Counted from the first letter of the stretch, positions 41,803 through 49,390 are shown. The stretch is DNA of 64,000 bases from Xylanibacter brevis ATCC 19188 (GCF_000621725.1 NZ_JHXM01000017.1:40047-104046), one strand, 5' to 3'. Numbers and translations: made by a program. The notes: generated from the letters alone by a model not told the origin.

Positions 41803-41806
41803 ACTT

Positions 41807-42151
41807 TTAATCTGTTACCACTTCATTGAAATGTTCCTTGCCCCAAGCTATCAGAGCCGTAAGTGCTGGCATCAGCGATTTGCCAGTCTCTGTCAAGGAA
41901 TACTCCACTCGAGGTGGAACCTCCGGATAGACCTTACGATGAACGAGATGGCTCTGCTCCAGATTCTTCAGCGTCTGCGAAAGCATCTTCTGAGAGCAGT
42001 CCGACATCAGACGACGGATCTCGTTAAAGCGCAATACACCAGTCTCGCTGGTGTGAAGCATGTAGAGCACCAGCATGGACCACTTGTCGCCGAAACGACT
42101 CACTACTTGCCTGATAGGACAGGCTAAATACTCAGCTTTGATATCTGCCAT
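41807..42151 (-). CDS. HxlR-family winged-helix regulator
   Basis: A 114-residue DNA-binding protein. It starts with the family Cys in EYLACPIRQVVSRFGDKWSM, followed by LRFNEIRRLMSDCSQKMLSQ and a wing VPPRVEYSLTETGKSL. HxlR/YodB/QorR proteins sense electrophiles or aldehydes through that Cys and repress nearby detoxification genes. The divergent cupin-PPOX pair is the natural target, and three inverted repeats lie between. Confidence 0.92.
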   Translation of the reverse strand: MADIKAEYLACPIRQVVSRFGDKWSMLVLYMLHTSETGVLRFNEIRRLMSDCSQKMLSQTLKNLEQSHLVHRKVYPEVPPRVEYSLTETGKSLMPALTALIAWGKEHFNEVVTD

Positions 42152-42166
42152 AATTCATGATTTTAA

Positions 42167-42176
42167 TGCAAAAGTA
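42167..42176 (-). promoter_or_regulatory. Promoter box of hxlR
   Basis: TACTTTTGCA on the minus strand, 16 bp before the ATG. The inverted repeat AGTAAC/GTTACT (42173-42189) overlaps it, fitting autorepression. Confidence 0.6.
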
Positions 42177-42204
42177 ACCAATAGTTACTGAATTACCAAA
42201 TTAC

Positions 42205-42221
42205 ACTTAGTTAATCTAAGT
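42205..42221. promoter_or_regulatory. Inverted repeat in the hxlR-cupin intergenic region
   Basis: ACTTAG-TTAAT-CTAAGT, a perfect 6-bp inverted repeat. Confidence 0.4.
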
Positions 42222-42263
42222 TAACGCTACATTCACGGGAGTCCGATAACATCCTAATTCCTA

Positions 42264-42290
42264 CTTTTTGGTAACTATGGTACCAAAAAG
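42264..42290. promoter_or_regulatory. Putative HxlR operator in front of the cupin gene
   Basis: Perfect 10-bp inverted repeat CTTTTTGGTA / TACCAAAAAG with a 7-bp spacer, just upstream of the cupin promoter. Confidence 0.6.
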
Positions 42291-42320
42291 TGCCTTCTTG
42301 TGGAAGTGAAATTCTTGTCA

Positions 42321-42330
42321 TACCTTTGCA
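42321..42330 (+). promoter_or_regulatory. Promoter box of the cupin-PPOX unit
   Basis: TACCTTTGCA, 40 bp before the ATG at 42371. Confidence 0.65.
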
Positions 42331-42370
42331 CTCGAAATCGAATAAATAACATTTTAAACGAATAAAAATT

Positions 42371-42826
42371 ATGAAACAGATTGAGACAATTAAGAGTGGT
42401 AAGAATTACAGCGCAGTAAGTGTAGGTAAGATGAGTGAGATTATCGAGCACGTGCTTCCGATGGGCCCCAATGTAACCATTCAAGGTAAGGTGTTCGCAG
42501 GTCAGGCCGTAGGTGCTACAGGCAGCGAACTGAGTTTCCAGACACTCGTTCCTGGTCAGGACAGCGGTTTCCTGCACACCCACAAGACTCACGAGGAACT
42601 TTACATTATCCTGAAGGGCGAAGGCCAGTATCAGGTGGATGGTGAGATTTTCCCTGTCAGCGAGGGTACCATTATACGTGTGGCTCCCGATGGTAAGCGT
42701 GCGCTGAAGAACACAGGTAGCGAGAACCTGACTATGCTCTGCATCCAGTACAAGGCCAATGCCTTCACTGAGGCTGACAGCCCCATGACCGATGGAACTA
42801 TCCTGCAGGAAGAACTGAAATGGTAA
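42371..42826 (+). CDS. Cupin-domain protein
   Basis: A 151-residue single cupin barrel. Metal-binding cupin motif 1 reads GFLHTHKTHEELYIILKGEG (two His, Glu), and motif 2 is weaker (VAPDGKRALKNTGSENL). Many such proteins are small oxygenases or binding proteins in aldehyde/quinone detoxification. It is divergent from hxlR and overlaps the next gene by 7 bp, so it is a probable HxlR target. Confidence 0.85.
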   Translation: MKQIETIKSGKNYSAVSVGKMSEIIEHVLPMGPNVTIQGKVFAGQAVGATGSELSFQTLVPGQDSGFLHTHKTHEELYIILKGEGQYQVDGEIFPVSEGTIIRVAPDGKRALKNTGSENLTMLCIQYKANAFTEADSPMTDGTILQEELKW

Positions 42827-43296
42827 TTGAGATGTTCGACAAAGCTATTCAGTTTCTGAAAGACCACAAAGAGATTGCCCTTGCAACCAGCGAGGGCAAT
42901 CTGCCAAAGTTACGCATCTTTCAAATTATGAAGCAGGAAGGGCATGTGCTTTACTTTGCCACTTCTGCCAAGAAAGCCGTTTGGCACGAGTTACGCCAGA
43001 ATACCAATGTTGAAATACTGGCCTATGAAGGTAATATCTCTGTTCGGTGTTCAGGGATGGTGAACTTTAATGTGGATGATGATGTAGAGCGGTGGATCTA
43101 CGAGCATAACGATGTGCTTTCACGACTCTATACGAGCTATGACCAGATGGAATACTTTTGTCTGCCAATAGCAGAGATGGACTATTATGATTTGTCTCCA
43201 ACACCACCGGTATTTCAGCATTTTGACCTCATTGCAGGCGAAGTTTGCGATTCAGCGAGAGAATTGCCAAACATGTTTGAGCAATCCCGAGCGTAA
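42820..43296 (+). CDS. Pyridoxamine 5'-phosphate oxidase-like split-barrel flavoprotein
   Basis: A 158-residue protein of the PPOX-like FMN-binding superfamily. It has IALATSEGNLPKLRIFQIMK, VLYFATSAKKAVWHELRQN and VRCSGMVNF. The ATG at 42820 overlaps the cupin stop; a second ATG four codons later is also possible. It is likely to use FMN or F420-type cofactors to reduce small molecules. Translation is probably coupled to the cupin. Confidence 0.82.
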   Translation: MVIEMFDKAIQFLKDHKEIALATSEGNLPKLRIFQIMKQEGHVLYFATSAKKAVWHELRQNTNVEILAYEGNISVRCSGMVNFNVDDDVERWIYEHNDVLSRLYTSYDQMEYFCLPIAEMDYYDLSPTPPVFQHFDLIAGEVCDSARELPNMFEQSRA

Positions 43297-43387
43297 GCAA
43301 ACTCGACCGAAGGTCAAGTTGGACAAGGCTTCGTTGGTGAAAGATTCCAGAAAAAATGATTAGCTTAAGGCTATGGGGTCATGAAAA

Positions 43388-43726
43388 TTATCTGATAATC
43401 TTTGCTTTCTGAAGATCGTCGAAGCCATTCCAAAAGTCCTGCTGTTCTGGAGCGCTGAAACCGTCTGCTGATAGTTCCTTTAGGATAGCGTCTAGCAGTT
43501 GTGTCTTGGAGACGTTCAGGTTCGGGTCAACATCGATACTATAGGTGAGGATGTCGCCCAAAGAACCGACGTGAACACCCGAAACGATGATGTTCCCATC
43601 GGCCTCGGCCACCTGAATATGACGATTTGTGCCATATTCGGGCTTGGTCTGGCTGAGCTGCATGAATAGCGGGGAGTCGTTATATTGCTCAGTATTGGCG
43701 GATTGAAGTAAATCTTTTAGCGACAT
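43388..43726 (-). CDS. Hypothetical protein, family B (112 aa), intact copy 2
   Basis: A 112-residue paralogue of the protein at 37398-37736, identical at roughly two thirds of positions by eye: EYGTNRHIQVAEADGNIIVS, VGSLGDILTYSIDVDPNLN, LQKAKIIR at the end. The start at 43726 (MSLKDLLQ) follows a promoter box. Unlike copy 1 it is transcribed alone, after the thioesterase gene. Function unknown. Confidence 0.65.
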   Translation of the reverse strand: MSLKDLLQSANTEQYNDSPLFMQLSQTKPEYGTNRHIQVAEADGNIIVSGVHVGSLGDILTYSIDVDPNLNVSKTQLLDAILKELSADGFSAPEQQDFWNGFDDLQKAKIIR

Positions 43727-43742
43727 TAGCTTGTTATTTCGC

Positions 43743-43752
43743 TGCAAAAGTA
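43743..43752 (-). promoter_or_regulatory. Promoter box of family B copy 2
   Basis: TACTTTTGCA on the minus strand, 17 bp before the ATG at 43726. Confidence 0.55.
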
Positions 43753-43769
43753 CGAAAAATCGGTCATAA

Positions 43770-44192
43770 TTATGTGTTTTTGCCCCAGCAAGATTGTGGT
43801 AGAGGAACATTCTTGCGGTATCCCATGCCGGTGACATGACAGATGAGGACATCGTCCTGATTTGTCACGCAGACTTCTACAGAGGGAATCTTATGATGGT
43901 CAGACACAAAGACGGCTTCAGCACGGAGGACGTCGCCTTCGTGTGCAGAAGCTACAAACATGATTGAGTTGCTGATGCCAAAGGTAAGACGGCCGGAGGC
44001 ATTCATCAATGCAGCAATGGCCAAGTCAGCCAACGTAAAGAGTGCCCCACCCTGGCACACATTCCCGCCATTGAGATGAGCATTGGTGACCGTCATCACG
44101 GCAACGGCATGCCTTTCGTTCACCTCTGTTATCTGGCAGCCAGTATTTGCAGCAAAACGATCTGTCTTATTCAATAATTCCTTGATTTCCAT
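43770..44192 (-). CDS. PaaI-type hotdog thioesterase
   Basis: A 140-residue hotdog-fold thioesterase of the PaaI group. The active-site helix is GNVCQGGALFTLADLAIAAL, with Gln-Gly-Gly where many members have His-Gly-Gly, and an Asn-rich strand before it (NAHLNGG). It hydrolyses acyl-CoA thioesters; the substrate is unknown. Start at 44192 (MEIKELL) is preferred to an ATG four codons upstream. Confidence 0.85.
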   Translation of the reverse strand: MEIKELLNKTDRFAANTGCQITEVNERHAVAVMTVTNAHLNGGNVCQGGALFTLADLAIAALMNASGRLTFGISNSIMFVASAHEGDVLRAEAVFVSDHHKIPSVEVCVTNQDDVLICHVTGMGYRKNVPLPQSCWGKNT

Positions 44193-44271
44193 AATAAACA
44201 ACAACTAGTTTCTAGTAATAATAGATTCATAATACCTTCGATTTTATGTTGTTACAGAACTGATTGCATGA

Positions 44272-44796
44272 TTAGTCCCATGTCCAATGTTGGCGTAGCT
44301 CGTTGGTGATGGTGTCCCAGTCTGCCATGGTAAATACTCCAGGCCCCATCATCATGATAGTCATTTCAATGTCGTCGTAGGACTTGAAAAGATTTGTGTC
44401 ACGGAAGCCGTTGCGTTGGTAGAAATGTTGGCGACGCCAACGCTGCTCTGGGTTTGGACACGGGTTTTGATAAGGACTTTCCATATCAAGGACACAGGTT
44501 TTGCCTTCATACTTCTGAATAAGATGCGTTAAAATCTGCTGGCCGATACCTTTGCCTCGGAGTTCTTCTTTCACAGCGAAGTACCAGAACCAGTTGACCT
44601 TTGCCCCTGGATATACGATATAGAAACCAATCAGTTCATCATCATCATAAAAGGCGGTAAAATCCAGATGCATCTCGTCAATGAGCCGCATGAGGTCTGG
44701 CCATGGAATACGCTCGTTTTCTGGGAAAGCAGTCTCGTAGAGCTGCTTGATCTGAATGATATCCTCTTGTGTAGAGGTTAACTTCATTTCTATCAT
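44272..44796 (-). CDS. GNAT-family N-acetyltransferase
   Basis: A 174-residue acetyltransferase. ELIGFYIVYPG and WFYFAVKEELRGKGIGQQIL (the acetyl-CoA loop RGKGIG) are clear, followed by CVLDMESP and QFYQRNGFRDTNL-type C-terminal strand-helix. The acceptor is unknown. It directly follows the family B remnant. A second ATG three codons downstream could be the true start. Confidence 0.88.
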   Translation of the reverse strand: MIEMKLTSTQEDIIQIKQLYETAFPENERIPWPDLMRLIDEMHLDFTAFYDDDELIGFYIVYPGAKVNWFWYFAVKEELRGKGIGQQILTHLIQKYEGKTCVLDMESPYQNPCPNPEQRWRRQHFYQRNGFRDTNLFKSYDDIEMTIMMMGPGVFTMADWDTITNELRQHWTWD

Positions 44797-44900
44797 CGCT
44801 TTAATCTATTTACTAACTTATAATGTTCATCATCAGTGAACCCATCTGAGGACTGCTCGTGAAGGATGATGTCCAACAGCCGTACTTTCGAGATAGCCGA
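44795..44900 (-). pseudogene. C-terminal remnant of family B
   Basis: The frame reads SAISKVRLLDIILHEQSSDG, FTDDEHYKLVNRLKR to a stop, matching residues about 72-100 of family B (LNISKAQLLDAILKEIENDG, FTTPEQE). The N-terminal 70 residues are absent, and a stop codon precedes the fragment. It follows the flavin-reductase-like gene without a gap. Confidence 0.7.
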
Positions 44901-44901
44901 A

Positions 44902-45483
44902 TTACTTTATCCACGCGTTGACTACTTCACCAATATACATTGAGTGGATGCCGGCAGAAAAGTTGGCATACATCTTTTTCGGTACATCGCCCTTGAAATA
45001 CTGAGGATTGAATGGTGCTGCATACATTATCTTGCACTCTATGACCATAGTGGCCTCGGTATAATAAGGAGTACCGTTAGCAGTATAGGCAGTATGAAGT
45101 CCAAGAGCTTTGGCCTTATCGCCATCGCGTCCACTCTTGGAACCCATGTAGTTCAGAACTTTACTCTGCTCAACATCAAATGCCATCACGGTAAAGTATT
45201 CAGCCTTGTCCATGAACTCCTTGGTATAACGCTTCTCGGCTACATAAACCGTCAGTGCCGTACGGCCCCAGAGTGTGCCGATGCCTCCCCAACCGATGGT
45301 CATGGCATTGCTTTTCTCCTTGTTGCCAGCAGCAAGCAGTTCGGCATCGTGGAACCACTGGAAGCCATTCTCCTTAAAGTCCTCCCTCACATTGATTTTC
45401 TTAAAACCATTCTCCTCCTGAGCTGTTGCAGAAGTGATTGACAGCATAAACATAGCTGCCAAAGCCGTGAATACTCTTTTCAT
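44902..45483 (-). CDS. Exported flavin-reductase-like FMN-binding protein
   Basis: A 193-residue protein with a signal peptide (MKRVFTALAAMFMLSITSATA). The mature part has the flavin reductase split-barrel pattern: SNAMTIGWGGIGTLWGRTAL, YVAEKRYTKEFMDKAEYFTV, MGSKSGRDGDK. Members bind FMN and reduce flavins or other acceptors; export is unusual but known in Bacteroidota. The start at 45483 is preferred because upstream in-frame ATGs lie inside the SDR remnant. Confidence 0.78.
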   Translation of the reverse strand: MKRVFTALAAMFMLSITSATAQEENGFKKINVREDFKENGFQWFHDAELLAAGNKEKSNAMTIGWGGIGTLWGRTALTVYVAEKRYTKEFMDKAEYFTVMAFDVEQSKVLNYMGSKSGRDGDKAKALGLHTAYTANGTPYYTEATMVIECKIMYAAPFNPQYFKGDVPKKMYANFSAGIHSMYIGEVVNAWIK

Positions 45484-45493
45484 ATTGTCAAGT

Positions 45494-45593
45494 CTATAAT
45501 TTAAATTTCCAACCATTATCTCCATGATAGATTATCTGACTGGGCATGCCTCCATCGACGCAGATACTCCCGCCTGTGATGAAACTGTTTGAT
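45494..45593 (-). pseudogene. C-terminal remnant of a short-chain dehydrogenase
   Basis: The frame reads SNSFITGGSICVDGGMPSQI, then IYHGDNGWKFKL and a stop at 45494. This is the SDR C-terminal ITG..I.VDGG block with the same ending as the 38121-38249 remnant. A stop codon precedes it, and it lies between crcB and the flavin-reductase gene on the same strand. Confidence 0.75.
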
Positions 45594-45596
45594 TAG

Positions 45597-45965
45597 CTAT
45601 CCTCGAATGAGATGGTTTGATAGCACCATACCACTCCAAACAGCCATGATACCCACAATAACACTGACTGAAACATAAAGAGCCATCTGCAGGGCATCTC
45701 CTGCCTTCATCATGCCATAGGATTCATTGGCAAAAGTGCTGAATGTGGTGAAACCACCACAGAAACCTGTAACAAGTAGCAGTTTCATATCAGGTGATAG
45801 CACGCCCTTACTCACGAAACCTACCAAAAGTCCTATCAGCAGAGAGCCAAGGATATTAACGGTGAAAGTACCCCAAGGGTATGAGGTGTTCAATGAAGAA
45901 ATCAGGTATCTTATAACTGACCCGATGGCTCCACCTAACGCTACCAATAACAGATTTTTAATCAT
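45597..45965 (-). CDS. crcB: Fluoride channel CrcB/FluC
   Basis: A 122-residue four-segment membrane protein that forms the dual-topology fluoride channel. Marks: ALGGAIGSVIRYLIS, PWGTFTVNILGSLLIGL (the pore Asn), and GFCGGFTTFSTFANES (phenylalanine box and Na-site region). Promoter box TACTTTTGCA lies 19-28 bp upstream. No fluoride riboswitch was recognised in the short leader. The SDR remnant starts immediately after the stop. Confidence 0.95.
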   Translation of the reverse strand: MIKNLLLVALGGAIGSVIRYLISSLNTSYPWGTFTVNILGSLLIGLLVGFVSKGVLSPDMKLLLVTGFCGGFTTFSTFANESYGMMKAGDALQMALYVSVSVIVGIMAVWSGMVLSNHLIRG

Positions 45966-45983
45966 ATTGAATTGCTATTTTGC

Positions 45984-45993
45984 TGCAAAAGTA
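45984..45993 (-). promoter_or_regulatory. Promoter box of crcB
   Basis: TACTTTTGCA on the minus strand. Confidence 0.55.
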
Positions 45994-46155
45994 CAGAAAT
46001 CCGGGCAGAATTATGTGTTTTTGATCCAACAATACTTATATTCAGCAAAGAGAATGTTCCCCCTCACACGTAGAACCTTTTCACTCGGAAACCAAAGATG
46101 TAAGAAGTTGTGCAACATTTTTTTTCTATGCAAACGCCCTAAGATTCTCCAAATA

Positions 46156-47451
46156 TTACAATAATTTGATAATATCCGACCAGCGTGTGGTGGGGTTCGG
46201 ACTATTGAAATCGTGCTTGATGGCGTTGGCGAAAACGTTAGCCTTTCCTTTGCCATCTTTTCGGGTGTATTGCTGGGCACCGATAACGATAGTCTCAGAG
46301 CCGTTTAGACGATTGATGCGGTCGATGACTTCGTCGAGGCGGCGCATCTTTTCGATTTGTTCAGCGTTGACGTCGAACAGGTCTTGCAGGATGGGGCTGT
46401 CAGGGCCAATGCCCATGACAATTACACCGGCTTTCTTGTATTGATAGCCTTGGCGGTAGATTTGCTGCAGTAAATCGCAAGCTGCACCTACGATGGGAAT
46501 GGTGCTATTGGTGGGAGTAATGAGCCGAGTTTCTTTGAAGTTCCAGTATTGGGCAAGGTCTTCACGGAATGCGTTCGTATTTACGAAAACGCCAACAGTC
46601 GAAGCCACGGTGTTCTGAAGGCGCAACTTCTCAGCACAACGTGCGGCATAGTTTGAAACATGCGTGCACAGCGTGTCAAAGTCTGATATCATGCCGTTAA
46701 ACGAGCGACTGGTGCAGATGGACTTTTTCTTAGCCAACTCCTCGTTGGGAACAGCATCCTCACCGTTGAGTTCCTTCCAGGTGCGCACGATGTTGATGTT
46801 GTTGAAGGTGAGCTGCACCCAGTCCTTGTGGTGCTGAGCAAAGTCGTAGGCGGTCTTGCAGCCAAGTGCCTGCAGCTTTGCCGCATAGCGTCGGCCGATA
46901 CCCCAAACGTCCTCGACAGGAAACAGTTTCAGCGCCTTGATACGTTTCTCGTCTGTATCTATCATGCAGCAATGGTGGTAGCCTTCATACTTTTTGGCGA
47001 ACTTCGAGGCAATCTTAGCCAGAGTCTTATTCGGAGCCAAACCGATACTGATAGGCATACCCACCTCGCGTTTTACCCGTTTATGCAGATGCTCGCCCCA
47101 CTGTTGCAGATGATCGGATTCAATGCCATCAAGATACAGAAAGCACTCGTCGATGGAGTAACGGAAATAAGCGGGTGTCTCTTTACGGATAATGCTGATG
47201 ACACGGGATGTCAGTTCACCGTACAGTTCGTAGTTGCTACTGAAGACTGCTATTTTGTTATTGGGGAATTGCTGCTCTAGTTGAAAGTACGGTGTGCCCT
47301 CCATCACGCCCATGGCCTTGGCCTCGTTGGATCGTGCCACGACGCAACCATCGTTGTTCGAGAGAACCACGACAGGAACGCCCTTTAGATCGGGTCTGAA
47401 GACACGCTCGCATGAGACGTAACAATTATCGAGGTCAGCAATGCCGTACAT
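46156..47451 (-). CDS. umuC: Y-family DNA polymerase V catalytic subunit UmuC
   Basis: A 431-residue translesion polymerase. Palm motifs: ADLDNCYVSCERVF (first metal Asp), SIDECFLYL (Asp-Glu), and NNDGCVVARSNEAK in the fingers. The little-finger region and a C-terminal DUF4113-like end (RWSDIIKLL) are present. With UmuD' it copies across damaged bases during the SOS response. It follows umuD by 35 bp on the same strand, so the two form an operon. Confidence 0.95.
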   Translation of the reverse strand: MYGIADLDNCYVSCERVFRPDLKGVPVVVLSNNDGCVVARSNEAKAMGVMEGTPYFQLEQQFPNNKIAVFSSNYELYGELTSRVISIIRKETPAYFRYSIDECFLYLDGIESDHLQQWGEHLHKRVKREVGMPISIGLAPNKTLAKIASKFAKKYEGYHHCCMIDTDEKRIKALKLFPVEDVWGIGRRYAAKLQALGCKTAYDFAQHHKDWVQLTFNNINIVRTWKELNGEDAVPNEELAKKKSICTSRSFNGMISDFDTLCTHVSNYAARCAEKLRLQNTVASTVGVFVNTNAFREDLAQYWNFKETRLITPTNSTIPIVGAACDLLQQIYRQGYQYKKAGVIVMGIGPDSPILQDLFDVNAEQIEKMRRLDEVIDRINRLNGSETIVIGAQQYTRKDGKGKANVFANAIKHDFNSPNPTTRWSDIIKLL

Positions 47452-47486
47452 AGTGATGTAAGATGGAAGAAGGATGATGTCAGATG

Positions 47487-47924
47487 TTAGAACGTCTCGA
47501 ATGTGCGGATCAGGTGGATAACGGTGCCCCAGACCTCGAAATTATCACCGGCTTCAACTTTGAATACGGGATAGTTGGGATTGGCAGGTCGGAGTTCGAT
47601 GTAGCCATCAGACTTGTGGGTTAGGTCGAGATACTTCATTGTAAACTCGCCGTTCCAGAAGGCTACAACGATAGAGCCGTTGCGCGGCTCTACGGCCTTG
47701 TCGATGATGACACGGTCGCCATCAAAGATGCCAGCGTCCTTCATCGAGTCGCCCTCTACATCCCCATAGAATGATGCTTCGGGGTGGCGGATATAGTCGC
47801 GATTGAAGTCCAACGTCTCATGGATGTAGTCTTCTGCAGGCGAAGGAAATCCCGCCTTGACGCCTGCATGCTCTAGTTCTAACTTGGTGTCAAAAACGCC
47901 TCTTTTTATCTTGATGTTACCCAT
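47487..47924 (-). CDS. umuD: UmuD, self-cleaving Pol V subunit
   Basis: A 145-residue S24 peptidase. The cleavage site Ala24-Gly25 lies in KAGFPSPAED, nucleophile Ser60 in EGDSMKDAGI, and Lys97 in FTMKYLDL, the same numbering as E. coli UmuD. RecA-stimulated self-cleavage would give UmuD' for Pol V. Promoter box at 47955-47964; two direct CATAAATC repeats lie just upstream. Confidence 0.95.
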   Translation of the reverse strand: MGNIKIKRGVFDTKLELEHAGVKAGFPSPAEDYIHETLDFNRDYIRHPEASFYGDVEGDSMKDAGIFDGDRVIIDKAVEPRNGSIVVAFWNGEFTMKYLDLTHKSDGYIELRPANPNYPVFKVEAGDNFEVWGTVIHLIRTFETF

Positions 47925-47954
47925 CTCAAAATATTAAATATTCTCAATTATTTG

Positions 47955-47964
47955 TGCAAAGTTA
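47955..47964 (-). promoter_or_regulatory. Promoter box of umuDC
   Basis: TAACTTTGCA on the minus strand, 31 bp before the umuD ATG. Confidence 0.6.
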
Positions 47965-47966
47965 CT

Positions 47967-47984
47967 CATAAATCATCATAAATC
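47967..47984. promoter_or_regulatory. Direct repeat between umuDC and the divergent gene
   Basis: CATAAATC at 47967-47974 and 47977-47984, exactly 10 bp apart, at the -20 to -35 position of the umuDC promoter. Candidate damage-response operator. Confidence 0.4.
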
Positions 47985-47996
47985 TTCAGAATTTCC

Positions 47997-48006
47997 TATT
48001 TTTGCA
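47997..48006 (+). promoter_or_regulatory. Promoter box of the DUF1349 gene
   Basis: TATTTTTGCA, 40 bp before the ATG at 48046. Confidence 0.5.
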
Positions 48007-48045
48007 ACAAAGTTTAATAATATAGACCGTAAAGAAGTAGTTTAT

Positions 48046-48780
48046 ATGCGAATAAAAAATGTAACTATGCTTTGCCTCGCCATGATGCTCGTGGCTTGTG
48101 GACAGCAGACAAAACAAAATGAAACGTCAATGGAGTTTACAGACCAAGTAAAAGAGGCTTTTGCCAACAATGGTTGCATAGCGTTGGATAGCCTTCAGTG
48201 GACAAGAAAGCCTAAGGCTTTTGAGGTGAAGAGTGATACTGTCATTATCACCACAACCCCCAAGACTGACCTATGGCAGCGCACCTACTATCATTTTCAG
48301 AATGACAATGCCCCTGTGCTACAGATGAAAACCCGCGAGAAGTTTTTCAGCTTTGTGGTCAAGACCGACTTTACGGAAAGTCATCATCGTTTTGATCAGT
48401 GCGGTGTCGTGATGTACCTTGACTCTGAAAACTGGCTGAAGGGCTCTGTGGAATATGAGAATGACGAGTACCAGCACTTGGGCAGCGTAGTAACCAATAA
48501 GGGGTACAGCGATTGGGCGACTCAGGCAATTCCTGCTGATGTGAAAACAATGTGGTATCGCTTTTCACGCCGTGAAGATGATTACTGCATCGAGTGTTCA
48601 ACCGACGGTGTGACTTTCAGTCAGATGCGCATCTGCCACATGTATGCCGGTGCTGACGAAATCAGTTTCGGTGTTTATGCCTGCTCGCCAGAGGAGTCCT
48701 CGTTTACGGCAAAGTTCACCGACATGAAGATAACTGAGTGTGCATGGAAAGCCCACGATGGTCAGCAACCAGACAAGTAA
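48046..48780 (+). CDS. DUF1349-domain lipoprotein
   Basis: A 244-residue lipoprotein (lipobox LVAC, Cys18). The concanavalin-like DUF1349 domain covers most of the protein: YHFQNDNAPVLQMKTREKFF, DQCGVVMYLDSENWLKGSVE, ATQAIPADVKTMWYRFSRR, FGVYACSPEESSF. Such domains accompany glycan-active enzymes and may bind sugars; no catalytic site is evident. It is divergent from umuDC. Confidence 0.82.
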   Translation: MRIKNVTMLCLAMMLVACGQQTKQNETSMEFTDQVKEAFANNGCIALDSLQWTRKPKAFEVKSDTVIITTTPKTDLWQRTYYHFQNDNAPVLQMKTREKFFSFVVKTDFTESHHRFDQCGVVMYLDSENWLKGSVEYENDEYQHLGSVVTNKGYSDWATQAIPADVKTMWYRFSRREDDYCIECSTDGVTFSQMRICHMYAGADEISFGVYACSPEESSFTAKFTDMKITECAWKAHDGQQPDK

Positions 48781-48801
48781 GTTCCAAATTGGTGTGGAAG
48801 C

Positions 48802-49152
48802 ATGAATATAGAAGACTATCGTGAATATTGCCTTTCATTAGGTCCTGATATAGAAGAAAAATTGCCTTTCAAGAGATTTAAAAACGGCGAAGGTGTACTG
48901 GTGTTTTACGTTATGGGACATATGTTCTCTTTCTTTGATTGTAATGATTTCTCGGTTATCTCATTGAAATGCCAGCCAGAGCGCATTGAAGACTTGAAGG
49001 CACAGTATGACTGCATTGGCAATCCACACAATGAATCGCCTAAGCATTGGATTGGCATCAATCCAAAAACTGCGCCCAACCATTTGCTGAAGGAGCTGAC
49101 TCGCAACTCCTATGAGATTGTAAAAATGAAGTATATGAAAGTCAAGAAGTAA
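48802..49152 (+). CDS. MmcQ/YjbR-family protein
   Basis: A 116-residue protein of the YjbR fold (double wing). MNIEDYREYCLSLGPDIEEK, LPFKRFKNGEGVLVFYVMGH, SLKCQPERIEDLKAQYDCI, HWIGI and the basic end MKVKK fit the family, which is often annotated as DNA-binding without direct proof. It starts 21 bp after the DUF1349 gene and is followed 4 bp later by the family C gene. Confidence 0.88.
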   Translation: MNIEDYREYCLSLGPDIEEKLPFKRFKNGEGVLVFYVMGHMFSFFDCNDFSVISLKCQPERIEDLKAQYDCIGNPHNESPKHWIGINPKTAPNHLLKELTRNSYEIVKMKYMKVKK

Positions 49153-49156
49153 TAGA

Positions 49157-49390
49157 ATGACAGTTGACACAAGCAATATGTGTTCGCACTTGCAGCGGAA
49201 GCTGTTTGAGGAGGATGGTGTTTATCATCCGTTGTGGCTGGCCATGCAGGACGATGCTGAGGTGACAGCTACAGTTCGTTCACGTCAGCTTCATATCTAT
49301 CGCAATGGTAAGAAAGTGTTGGTGCTGGCTGGCAAGGCGGCACCAAAAGTTATCAGAGATGATAATCTCTGCAAAATGCTTCAGCAATGA
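49157..49390 (+). CDS. Hypothetical protein, family C (77 aa), copy 2
   Basis: A 77-residue paralogue of the protein at 38627-38860: MTVDTSNMCSHLQRKLFEED, GVYHPLWLAMQDDAEV, SRQLHIYRNGKKVLVLAGKA. Even the nucleotide sequences remain alignable end to end, so the duplication is not ancient. The stop overlaps the start of the MBL hydrolase gene (ATGA). Function unknown. Confidence 0.65.
   Translation: MTVDTSNMCSHLQRKLFEEDGVYHPLWLAMQDDAEVTATVRSRQLHIYRNGKKVLVLAGKAAPKVIRDDNLCKMLQQ

Noticed and set aside
43296..43335. GAGCGTAAGCAAACTCGACCG behind the PPOX gene as a third copy of the 39-bp repeat.
   Set aside because: It shares only short words (CGAGCG, CCGAAGG) and lacks the common ends.
45966..46010. 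Fluoride riboswitch in front of crcB.
   Set aside because: The leader after the promoter box is under 20 nt and lacks the conserved pseudoknot sequence.
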